Made by a program: the position numbers and the translations under genes. Of a stretch of 64,000 nucleotides of DNA, positions 24,976 through 32,367 are shown in pieces. Position 1 is the first letter of the stretch. Every line of letters begins with the position of its first letter. The notes under the pieces were generated by a model. That model did no database searches. It was not told the origin of the DNA and saw only the letters and a program-made list of their open reading frames with translations. The stretch spans positions 620,001 through 684,000 of the forward strand of contig NZ_CP060034.1 in NCBI RefSeq assembly GCF_023208195.1, in the 5' to 3' direction. Source of the stretch: Nocardioides sp. InS609-2. GTDB taxonomy: Bacteria; Actinomycetota; Actinomycetes; Propionibacteriales; Nocardioidaceae.

Positions 24976-25476
24976 TCAGGCGACAGCAACAGTCGCGGAG
25001 TACTCCTGGGCGTTGATGAGGTGGGTGCCCTCGCGGATCGGGGCGTTGTACTCGTCAATCGAGTGAACCACCCATGAGACCTGCATCGGCTCGTCGGGCG
25101 CCGCCTGTTGAAGCGCAGAGGCGACGTCGCGAACGATCCGACTGGCGACTTCATCGGCGGCGGGATCGATCGAACGAACCAGGTCTGAATTGAAGGCCCA
25201 CGCCGTTTCGATGCTGGCGGTTTTGGCCGTTCCGATCGCACTGCGGTCGATGCCCAGCGTCGTGAACTTGCGCTTGATGTCGTCGGAGTTCGCTCCAGCG
25301 GCGGTGTACTCGACCACGAGGCGGACTTGCGTTTCCGTGAAGCCCATTGCGTTGACCTTGAAGCGACTGTTCTCGGTCAGACTGGTCATGAGCATCGCGT
25401 GAGTGCTGGGTGGGTACTGAGACGCGATCGTGACCGCCCAGCGAGTCCATGTCATGCGCTTAGATTCCTGATTCAT
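24976..25476 (-). CDS. Orphan hypothetical protein beside the replacement tdk
   Basis: A 166-aa protein of unknown family. It opens MNQESKRMTWTRWAVTIASQYPP and continues with alternating strands and helices (FKVNAMGFTETQVRLVVEYTA; ASRIVRDVASALQQAAPDEPMQVSW kept as short landmarks). The ATG at 25,476 has GGAAGG upstream; reading further upstream only enters the antisense of tdk. It is divergent from the element's tdk with a 202-base shared control region. It could be cargo or linked to the kinase; nothing in it indicates which. Confidence 0.62.
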   Translation of the reverse strand: MNQESKRMTWTRWAVTIASQYPPSTHAMLMTSLTENSRFKVNAMGFTETQVRLVVEYTAAGANSDDIKRKFTTLGIDRSAIGTAKTASIETAWAFNSDLVRSIDPAADEVASRIVRDVASALQQAAPDEPMQVSWVVHSIDEYNAPIREGTHLINAQEYSATVAVA

Positions 25477-25678
25477 GCGGAGCCTTCCGTTCGTTGGCCG
25501 AACACGTCGCCCACCAACGCAGAAGGCCCGAACACAGCAGCCACCACTTGCGTGATGGACGACGTGTTCGGACCAGGTTGTCTCGGCCCGTTCTGGGCCA
25601 TTGAGTTGTGTTGCGAAACGAGTGTGCGGGGTGGGAGCCACATCGGTCAAGCACCGTCGAGGTGAGAGGATGCGCGTC

Positions 25679-26338
25679 GTGGCGGAACTGACGTTTTGGA
25701 CGGGCACGATGGACGCTGGAAAGTCCACCCTCGCGTTGCAGACCAACCACAACCACGCCGCCCGTGGCCGCGTCGGTCGGATCTTCACCTCGCACGACCG
25801 CGCGGGCGAGGCGCACATCTCCTCGCGATTGGGCCTGACCCATGACGCGCTTGAAGTCATGCCCGAGTTCGACTTCTGGCGGTACACAGTGGACACGCTG
25901 ACGCAGGGCGGTCGGGTGGACTACTTCATCTGCGACGAGGCGCAGTTCTACACGCCGAGGCAGATCGAGGCGCTAGCGAAGATCGTGGACGAGTTGCAGA
26001 TCGACGTGTTCTGCTTCGGCATCCTGACCGACTTCAGGACGCAGTTGTTCCCCGGCTCGGCGCGCCTGGTCGAGTTGGCCGACAGGACCGAGGTCTTGCA
26101 GGTCGAGGCCCTGTGCTGGTGCGGGAAGCGCGCGACCCACAACGCTCGGACCGAGGACGGCGTGATGGTCACCGAGGGCGAAGTGATCGTCGTTGGAGAC
26201 GTAGAAGACCGGGAGGCGGACGGGCAGCCTGCTGAGGTGGCGTACGAGGTGCTGTGCCGTCAGCACCACCGCCGGGGACTCACTGCCGCACGGGCACAGG
26301 CTGTGTCGCTTGCGCCGGAGCCGCTCCCGTTCGGGTAA
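25679..26338 (+). CDS. tdk: Thymidine kinase, element-borne complete copy
   Basis: Phosphorylates thymidine with ATP in the dTTP salvage pathway. This complete 219-aa type II enzyme has Walker A GTMDAGKST near residue 9, the CDEAQFY Walker B/lid region near 80, and zinc ligands CWCGK near 142 and CRQHH near 192. GTG at 25,679 matches the host start (VAEL...) and has GAGAGG 9 bases upstream; an in-frame ATG at 25,670 adds 3 residues. It is about 80-85% identical by eye to the host gene the element interrupts, and keeps the same terminal PEPLPFG. It evidently supplies the lost activity. Confidence 0.93.
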   Translation: MAELTFWTGTMDAGKSTLALQTNHNHAARGRVGRIFTSHDRAGEAHISSRLGLTHDALEVMPEFDFWRYTVDTLTQGGRVDYFICDEAQFYTPRQIEALAKIVDELQIDVFCFGILTDFRTQLFPGSARLVELADRTEVLQVEALCWCGKRATHNARTEDGVMVTEGEVIVVGDVEDREADGQPAEVAYEVLCRQHHRRGLTAARAQAVSLAPEPLPFG

Positions 26339-26359
26339 ACCTGCAGGTCAGAATATGTG

Positions 26360-26383
26360 ACTTTCTGTAACCGCGTCCATGGA
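26360..26383. other. attR junction
   Basis: Element sequence CTGTAACCGCGTCC runs into the core ATGGA (26,379-26,383) and then host codons CTCCGGCAAG. Combined with the left end it rebuilds attP as AACCG-N2-TCCATGGA-N2-CGGTT, a 22-bp palindrome with two mismatched pairs. Confidence 0.8.
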
Positions 26384-27002
26384 CTCCGGCAAGTCGACCC
26401 TCGCCCTGCAGACGAACCACAACCACGCCGCCCGCGGCCGGGTGGGCCGCATCTTCACCACCCACGACCGGGCCGGCGAGGCGCTGGTCTCCAGCCGGCT
26501 GGGGCTGACGCACGAGGCGCTGGAGGTCGAGCCCGAGTTCAACTTCTGGACGTACGTCGTCACGACGCTCACCCAGGGCGGCCGGATCGACTACCTGATC
26601 TGCGACGAGGCCCAGTTCTACTCCGTCGACCAGATCGACCAGCTCGCCAAGGTCGTCGACGAGCTGCAGATCGACGTGTTCGCGTTCGGCATCCTCACCG
26701 ACTTCCGCACCCAGCTCTTCCCGGGCTCCGGGCGGCTGATCGAGCTGGCCGACCGGATGAACGTGCTCCAGGTCGAGGCGCTGTGCTGGTGCGGCAAGCG
26801 GGCCACCCACAACGCCCGCACCGAGAACGGCGTGATGGTGGTCGAGGGCGAGGTGATCGTGGTCGGCGACGTCGACAAGGCCGACGAGCCCCCGGCCGAC
26901 GTGGCCTACGAGGTGCTCTGCCGCCAGCACCACCGCCGCCGGCTGACCGCGGCGCGCGCGAAGGCCGACAGCCTGGCGCCCGAGCCGCTGCCGTTCGGGT
27001 AG
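26379..27002 (+). pseudogene. tdk: Host thymidine kinase, 3' fragment
   Basis: Codons from the ATG of the ATGGA core onward encode MDSGKSTLALQTNHNH... to PEPLPFG (207 aa), with all downstream motifs intact, including CDEAQFY, CWCGK and CRQHH. The first 10 residues, including the Gly that opens the P-loop (G-T-M-D-S-G-K-S), are at 13,904. The core ATG could be used as a start, but no ribosome site precedes it and the nucleotide-binding loop would be incomplete. The absence of stops suggests recent insertion or periodic excision. Confidence 0.9.
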
Positions 27003-27014
27003 TCCAGTTCTGCA

Positions 27015-27068
27015 GTGATACCCGGTCAGCCGGGTATCACGTCGCTGTGAGTACGTTGCAACGACGCC
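27015..27068. repeat. Hairpin repeat, copy 2, in a convergent gap
   Basis: The same 26-base hairpin as at 699-724 (GTGATACCCGG-TCAG-CCGGGTATCAC) lies at 27,015-27,040. It is followed by a TTGCAAC tail (GTACGTTGCAACGACGCC at 27,051-27,068) that is the exact reverse complement of the tail in copy 1. It lies between converging tdk and the phosphodiesterase gene. Confidence 0.72.
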
Positions 27069-27109
27069 AAGGCGCAAGCAAGGGTCAGGAAGCTCGGCGC
27101 TGACTCTCG

Positions 27110-28228
27110 TCAGCTGACCAGGATCGGGATCAGCATCTCGGCCGGCGTGAGCGAGCCGTGCAGCCCGACCAGCGTGTTCTCGTAGGCGAAGTCGACGGTC
27201 GACACGACGGCGGCATCGCCACGGCAGGCGACCAGCACGTCACCGATCCTCGGGAGTACGGCGGGGCTCGCGGCGCCGAACCAGCCGCGGCGTACTGCTT
27301 CCTCACGGGTGAGTACGTCGGCCCGGTCGCCCAGCACCTCGCGCCAGGTGGCCAGGACGTCGTCGACGGCACCGCGGTCGCAGTAGAGGTGGCGGAAGCG
27401 CGCCTCGCCACCCAGCAGCCAGACCCCGTCGCGGAGCTCGCGCCGCTCGTCGACGTCGACGCGCGACTCCTGCGGGCTGTCGACCATGCCGTGGTCGGCC
27501 ACGACGAGCAGCCGGGTGTGCGCCGGCAGCGCTTCGCGCATCTGCTCGGCCTCGGCGTCGACCATGGACAACTGCTGCAGCCACGGCGTGGAGGCGACGC
27601 CGAAGCGGTGGCCGGTCCAGTCGAGGTCGCCGTCGTAGACATAGGTCAGCGACGGGCTCGTCGACGAGGCCTCGAGCACCGCTGCGATGCGTTCGCCGAC
27701 GCGGTCGGCACCGACGTAGTCGGCGCCGCGATGCGCGGCAACGGTGAGCCCGCTGGCCCGGAAGTCACGCTTGTTGACCACCGTGGTGGTCACGCCGCCG
27801 GCGACCAGCCGGGAGAACGCCGTGGGGTGCGGCTGCCACGCGACCGGATCGACGTCCTTGGCCCAGGAGAGCGCGTTGAGCAGCCGGTCGGTGCCCGGGA
27901 TTCGCGAGGTGAATCCGACCAGCCCGTGCGTGCCCGGCGCGAGCCCGGTGCCCAGCGAGGTCAGGCTGGTCGCGGTGGTCGACGGCACGCCCGCCGTGCC
28001 CGGCGTCTGGTCCTCCAGCAGCTCGGACAGGAACGGCGCCATGTAGGCGTAGCGCTTCAACAGCTCCGCCCCGAGCCCGTCGACGAGGAACAGCACGTAC
28101 GACGACGCGTCGGGCAGCGTCAGCCGCGAGGGCTGCTCGCCGAGCGGGTGTCCGAGCGCGGCCGCAATGGCCGGGACCACGTCGCCGAGCGAGCGCTCGC
28201 CATAGGCCGGCTCGACGAAAGCGGTCAT
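27110..28228 (-). CDS. Nucleotide pyrophosphatase/phosphodiesterase family protein
   Basis: A 372-aa alkaline-phosphatase-superfamily enzyme of the type I phosphodiesterase/NPP family. Metal and nucleophile motifs are present: LFLVDGLGAELL (first Asp) near 50, PSTTATSLTSLGTG (nucleophile Thr) near 82, DLDWTGHRFG near 205 and VADHGM near 245. Substrate is unknown. Its ATG overlaps the stop of the DUF5998 gene, with which it forms a pair common in actinobacteria. Confidence 0.88.
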   Translation of the reverse strand: MTAFVEPAYGERSLGDVVPAIAAALGHPLGEQPSRLTLPDASSYVLFLVDGLGAELLKRYAYMAPFLSELLEDQTPGTAGVPSTTATSLTSLGTGLAPGTHGLVGFTSRIPGTDRLLNALSWAKDVDPVAWQPHPTAFSRLVAGGVTTTVVNKRDFRASGLTVAAHRGADYVGADRVGERIAAVLEASSTSPSLTYVYDGDLDWTGHRFGVASTPWLQQLSMVDAEAEQMREALPAHTRLLVVADHGMVDSPQESRVDVDERRELRDGVWLLGGEARFRHLYCDRGAVDDVLATWREVLGDRADVLTREEAVRRGWFGAASPAVLPRIGDVLVACRGDAAVVSTVDFAYENTLVGLHGSLTPAEMLIPILVS

Positions 28229-28824
28229 GCCCCGCGGGTGCGGGCGGACAGTGCCTCGGCGAAGCCAAGCAGCCCGGCCACGGCGTCGCCACCGTCGGCC
28301 GCGGCGGAGACGCGCAGCGAGAAGTCGTCACCGGCGAGGACGCCGGTGTAGCCGTGGTCGGCCTCGCAGTCGGGGTCGGCGCAGTCGGCCGGCTCGAGGT
28401 CGATGCGACCGACGCCGCCCCAGCTGATGGTGAGCACGGCTTCAGCTGCGGGTGCGGGCCCGCTGGTCGGGTTGGCGACCATGCGGGTCACCACGACCGA
28501 GCGGACCGACGACAGCGCGATGGCCTCTGTGGAGGTCGAGGTGTAGGGCTCGGGCAGCAGGTCGTCACCGGGGTGCTCGTCGGTGTGGGCCAGCACCAGG
28601 CGCGTCGGCGTGAGCACGACGACGGTGAGGTGCCGGCGCACCTCGTCACGCTCGAACGTCGGCTCGTGGTGGACGTAGTAGGACGAGACGTCCTCGCCAG
28701 CGACCGCCGAGAAGACCCCGTCGGCCACGACCTCGGGGTAGTAGCCGGTGCGGTCGATCGCGCCGCGCAGCTCGCGGGCGCGGTCCTTCTCGGCAGGAGT
28801 GTGGTCGGCGGTCTTGCTACGCAT
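28225..28824 (-). CDS. DUF5998 family protein
   Basis: A 199-aa soluble protein of the actinobacterial DUF5998 family. It has a conserved N-terminal TGYYPEVVADGVFSAVAGE segment and a CADPDC motif near residue 160. Function is unknown. The ATG at 28,824 is the only sensible start. Its stop overlaps the phosphodiesterase ATG, giving a coupled two-gene operon. Confidence 0.8.
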   Translation of the reverse strand: MRSKTADHTPAEKDRARELRGAIDRTGYYPEVVADGVFSAVAGEDVSSYYVHHEPTFERDEVRRHLTVVVLTPTRLVLAHTDEHPGDDLLPEPYTSTSTEAIALSSVRSVVVTRMVANPTSGPAPAAEAVLTISWGGVGRIDLEPADCADPDCEADHGYTGVLAGDDFSLRVSAAADGGDAVAGLLGFAEALSARTRGA

Positions 28825-28878
28825 GTGAAGCAGTCTGTCACGGTGCACCGACGACGACCTCACCCAGCGCCGGTGCCG

Positions 28879-29502
28879 TCAGAACGTGTAGCCGAACGCC
28901 TCGATGTCGTCGGCGAAGACCTCAGCGACCCGGTCGCGCATCTTCGGGGTGAAGGCGTCGCGGTGGTCGCGCGGAGCCGACGCGTTGTCGCGCGGGACCT
29001 GTGCCACCGGTGGCAGCCCCAGCCGGGCGACAAGGGTGGCTACGTCGGCGTCGAAGGTCTCCTGCCGGCCGATGAAGTCGGCCCGCCGCGTGGGCGTCGA
29101 GAGGTAGGCGAGCTGAGGGGTCCGCAGCCTCGGCCGCTCGAGCGTGCCGCGCAGTACGAACGCCTCGAAGTCGGCGTACTCCCGGGCCACCACAGCGAGG
29201 AAGCCCTTCCCCGACAGGAAGCCCTGCGCCTTGGGTGCGCCCTGCTCGGCCAGCTCGCGGAAGCGCTCCACCATGCTCCACCACGACAACAGCCTGGCCC
29301 ACGGGTTGCGGACGATGCCGGCGATCGAGTAGTCGCCGAGGTCGGGCTCGGCCGACAGGATCTGGTCGAGCCGCGCGTGCCGGGTCAGGCCGTCGACCGA
29401 GCGGGCGTCCGCCAGCTGTGGCCGCAGCAGGCCGTCGATGGTGACCCCGCCGGTCTTCTGAACGTGCACGAAGAGGAAACGGTGAGCGTCGGAGACCAGC
29501 AC
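28879..29502 (-). CDS. Sulfotransferase-family protein
   Basis: A 207-aa protein with a PAPS-binding loop-like HVQKTGGVTIDGLL near residue 14 and a 3'-phosphate-binding segment GIVRNPWARLLSWW near 63, typical of the sulfotransfer_2 group. It is short for the family but appears complete. The acceptor is unknown; a polysaccharide or lipid is typical. GTG start at 29,502. It lies 20 bases from the downstream end of the GNAT/acyl-CoA ligase gene and may be co-transcribed. Confidence 0.8.
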   Translation of the reverse strand: MLVSDAHRFLFVHVQKTGGVTIDGLLRPQLADARSVDGLTRHARLDQILSAEPDLGDYSIAGIVRNPWARLLSWWSMVERFRELAEQGAPKAQGFLSGKGFLAVVAREYADFEAFVLRGTLERPRLRTPQLAYLSTPTRRADFIGRQETFDADVATLVARLGLPPVAQVPRDNASAPRDHRDAFTPKMRDRVAEVFADDIEAFGYTF

Positions 29503-29522
29503 GGGCGCGAGCCTAGTCGGGC

Positions 29523-32213
29523 CTAGTCGGGCAGTGTGTCGCCCGGCATCGTGCTCAGCCGTCGTACGAACCAGTCGGACCGCGGGTCGAGTACCGGCTC
29601 GATGCGGATGTTCGCGCCAAGCACCGTTGCGCCGCCGGCCCCGGCCAGGATCAGCGGCAGGTCGAGGGCGCGGATCTGGGGCAGGTCGTGCTGCAGCTGC
29701 GCGACCCGGCGGACGATGCGCTCGATCTCGCCGACGTCGACGATCTCACTGCCGCGGTAGCCGAAGAGCAGCGGCGACGCCTTGATCTCGCGCACCATGT
29801 CCTGGGCGTCGTGCTCGGCCAGAGGCGGGATCCGGAACGCCCGGTCCCCCAGCAGCTCGGTGAGCGGGCCGCCGATGCCGAACGAGATGACCGGGCCGAA
29901 GAGCGGGTCCTCCATGCTGGCGAGGCCCACGGGCACGCCGGGAGGAGCGTTGCGCTGCACGACGAAGCCGGCCCTCTCGGGCTCGGTGATGACCTCGTTG
30001 AGGGTGGCCCAGGCGTCGGCCATCTCGGCGGCGTCGTCGATGTTGCGCCACACGTGGGCCAGGTCGGGCCGGTGCCGGAGGTGGTCGGCGGTGGCCTTGA
30101 GCACGACGTCGTAGCCGAGCTTCCTGGCCGCTGCCTGTGCCTCTTCGAGCGTCGAGACCAGGATGGTCTCCCAGAGGTCGACGTCGTAGGCACCGAGCAG
30201 CGCCTGTGCCTCGTCGTGGGTGAGGTCGTGCCCCTCCCGGTGGTGCATGAGCAGCTCGTTGACTTGCCGCTTCGCGCCGATCCGGTCGACCAGCGCCGCG
30301 TCGGCCGCCTGGGTGTCGGGCGTGCGCGACCACAGGGCGTACGTGACGACGTGCGCCAGTGCCCGCACGGCCGCCTCGACGGCTGGGTACGACGGCACGG
30401 AGCCGCGGCCGGCGGTCATGCCTGCGACGTCGGGCACGCGCAACAGCTCGGGCACGCCCTCGGCGCCCAGGAACGTCGAGACGAGCGGCTTGTCGGACTG
30501 CTCGCCGACGGCGGCGAGCACGTTGGCGACGTCCTCGCCGGAGACATTGAGCGGCGGGATGTAGATCGCGACGACCGCGTCGACCTCGGGGTCGTCGATG
30601 GCCGCGTCGAGGGCGTCCTCGAAGTCCTCGGCGTTGGCGTCGGCGCCGAGCGGGACCTGCTTGTTGACGACCAGCCCGACCGCAGCTGCCGCATCGGTCG
30701 CGAGGAGGCCGAGGGCGTCGGAGTTGCCGACGACCGCGACCCGACGGCCGCGCGGAAGCGGCTGGTGGGCGAGCAGCTGCGCGACGTCGAACATCTCGTC
30801 GAGCGTGTCGACCTGGATCACGCCGGCCTGCTTGAACATCGCGTCGACGGCCTGCTGCGGTGCTGCGATCTTGCGGACGGCGTGGCCCATCGGGACGCCT
30901 TGGCTGTTGCGGCCCGACCGGACCGCGATCACCGGCTTGCGGCGCGAGACCCGGCGGGCGATGCGGGAGAACTTGCGGGGGTTGCCGATCGACTCCAGGT
31001 AGAGCAGCACGACCTCGGTGGAGTCGTCCTTCTCCCAGTACTGCAGGAGGTCGTTGCCCGACACGTCAGCGCGGTTGCCGGCGCTCACGAACGTCGAGAG
31101 GCCGAGGCCACGGTTGTTGACCTTCTCGAGGATCGCGGAGCCGAGGGCACCGGACTGGCAGAAGAATCCCGCCCGACCACGAGGCGGCATCAGCGACGAC
31201 AGCGACGCGTTGAGTGACACGTCGGGGTCGGTGTTGATGACGCCGAGGGCGTTGGGGCCGATCAGCCGCAGGCCGTAGGAGCGTGAGAGGCCGACCAGCC
31301 GGCGCTGCCGGATGCGGCCCTCCTCGCCGGTCTCGGCAAAGCCCGACGAGATCACGACCAGGCCGTGGACGCCCTTTGCCGCACAGTCCAGCACCACGTC
31401 GTGCACGGCTTCGGCGGGCACCGCCACGATCGCCACGTCGACGTCGCCGGGGATCTCCGAGACCGTGGGGTACGTCGGCAGGCCGGACACGGCGTCGGCG
31501 CTCGGGTGCACGGCGTACACGCGTCCGGTGAAGTCGCCCATCACCAGGTTGCGCACCAGCGCCCGGCCGATGGTGTCCTGCCGGCGGCTGGCGCCGATGA
31601 CGGCGATCGACTTGGGGTTGAAGAACTTCTCGATCGACGCCGACTCGGCGCGGTGCTCCCGCTGCTCCATGACGCCGATGGCCGTGTCGGTGGGGTCGAT
31701 GTCGAAGACCAGCGCCATCACGCCGTCGTCGTACTCGCTGGCGATCTTGTAGCCGGCGTCGCGGAAGGTCCGGATCATCGCGTGGTTGTCGGGGAGGATG
31801 TCGGCCACGAACCGCTCGACGCCGCGCTCGCGGCCCGCCTGGGCGAGGTGCTCGAGCAGCAGCTGGCCGATGCCGCGGCCCTGGTGCTGGTCCTCGACGA
31901 GGAACGCCACCTCCGCCTGCCCCGGCTCGACGACGTCGTAGCGGCCGACCGCGATCATCTTGCCGCCGACGGTCAGGATGAACGCCACCCGGTCGGTGTA
32001 GTCGACCTGCGTGAACCGCGCGATGTCCTTGGCGGACAGCTCGGGCATGGGAGAGAAGAAGCGGTAGTACTTCGACTCCGCCGACACCCGCGAGTAGAAC
32101 TCGACCAACAGCTCCGCGTCGTCGGGCTTGATCGGCCGGATGTGGGCGACGCGGCCGTCGCGCAGCAGCACATCGGCCTCCCAGTGGCGGGGGGCGGTGG
32201 TCTGGGCGGGCAC
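29523..32213 (-). CDS. GNAT acetyltransferase fused to NDP-forming acyl-CoA ligase (Pat-like)
   Basis: An 896-aa fusion. Residues about 15-170 are a GNAT domain (VEDQHQGRGIGQLLLEHLA acetyl-CoA loop near 115). Residues about 200-650 are the CoA-binding, ligase-CoA and related domains of ADP-forming acyl-CoA synthetases (NPKSIAVIGASRR near 190; SGFAETGEEG). Residues about 665-890 are an ATP-grasp domain. Actinobacterial and Salmonella Pat proteins of this layout acetylate lysines of metabolic enzymes such as acetyl-CoA synthetase. Whether the ligase part is active here is unclear. Start is GTG at 32,213, divergent from parC. Confidence 0.88.
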   Translation of the reverse strand: MPAQTTAPRHWEADVLLRDGRVAHIRPIKPDDAELLVEFYSRVSAESKYYRFFSPMPELSAKDIARFTQVDYTDRVAFILTVGGKMIAVGRYDVVEPGQAEVAFLVEDQHQGRGIGQLLLEHLAQAGRERGVERFVADILPDNHAMIRTFRDAGYKIASEYDDGVMALVFDIDPTDTAIGVMEQREHRAESASIEKFFNPKSIAVIGASRRQDTIGRALVRNLVMGDFTGRVYAVHPSADAVSGLPTYPTVSEIPGDVDVAIVAVPAEAVHDVVLDCAAKGVHGLVVISSGFAETGEEGRIRQRRLVGLSRSYGLRLIGPNALGVINTDPDVSLNASLSSLMPPRGRAGFFCQSGALGSAILEKVNNRGLGLSTFVSAGNRADVSGNDLLQYWEKDDSTEVVLLYLESIGNPRKFSRIARRVSRRKPVIAVRSGRNSQGVPMGHAVRKIAAPQQAVDAMFKQAGVIQVDTLDEMFDVAQLLAHQPLPRGRRVAVVGNSDALGLLATDAAAAVGLVVNKQVPLGADANAEDFEDALDAAIDDPEVDAVVAIYIPPLNVSGEDVANVLAAVGEQSDKPLVSTFLGAEGVPELLRVPDVAGMTAGRGSVPSYPAVEAAVRALAHVVTYALWSRTPDTQAADAALVDRIGAKRQVNELLMHHREGHDLTHDEAQALLGAYDVDLWETILVSTLEEAQAAARKLGYDVVLKATADHLRHRPDLAHVWRNIDDAAEMADAWATLNEVITEPERAGFVVQRNAPPGVPVGLASMEDPLFGPVISFGIGGPLTELLGDRAFRIPPLAEHDAQDMVREIKASPLLFGYRGSEIVDVGEIERIVRRVAQLQHDLPQIRALDLPLILAGAGGATVLGANIRIEPVLDPRSDWFVRRLSTMPGDTLPD

Positions 32214-32264
32214 GGAGCGAATCTATCGGGTCGCTCGTTGGCCGCGACCCCATCCGGGCGATCC

Positions 32265-32304
32265 AGATCTCGATACGCTCGCTGGCGCTCGCTACTCGAC
32301 CAAC
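32265..32304. repeat. Dispersed intergenic repeat of the TCTCGATACG type
   Basis: The segment runs AGATCTCGATACGC...CTACTCGACCAAC with two GCTCGCT-type blocks inside. It resembles a short interspersed repeat that I recall as widespread in Nocardioides-like genomes. Only one copy is in this window, so the repeat status rests on memory. It lies in the gap between the divergent GNAT/ligase and parC genes. Confidence 0.5.
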
Positions 32305-32367
32305 GACGCGAGAGGCGACGGCGAGCCCCCCACCGAAGCGTCGGCGGCACCGTGAAGAATGCGACCC

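Larger units (their letters stand above)
13934..26383. mobile_element. 12.4-kb serine-integrase element inserted in host tdk
   Basis: The boundaries are set by the split thymidine kinase gene. The left junction is 5'-tdk/ATGGA/element and the right is element/ATGGA/3'-tdk, with the integrase operon at the left end and a complete replacement tdk at the right end. Only 5 bp are shared, as expected for a serine recombinase. Joining the ends gives an attP with a near-perfect 22-bp palindrome centred on the core. Contents are an integrase operon, ATPase/iteron region, zinc-finger operon, Mrr and HEPN-like cargo, and tdk. No virion, terminase, relaxase or FtsK gene was found. Size and content suggest a phage satellite or non-conjugative integrative element. 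Confidence 0.9.

Noticed and set aside
13934..26383. Prophage or conjugative element
   Set aside because: No capsid, portal, terminase, tail, lysis, relaxase or FtsK/VirB4 gene was seen in the 12.4 kb; distant homologues could still be missed by eye.
26379..27002. Second functional thymidine kinase starting at the core ATG
   Set aside because: The first strand and the opening glycine of the P-loop would be missing and there is no ribosome site.
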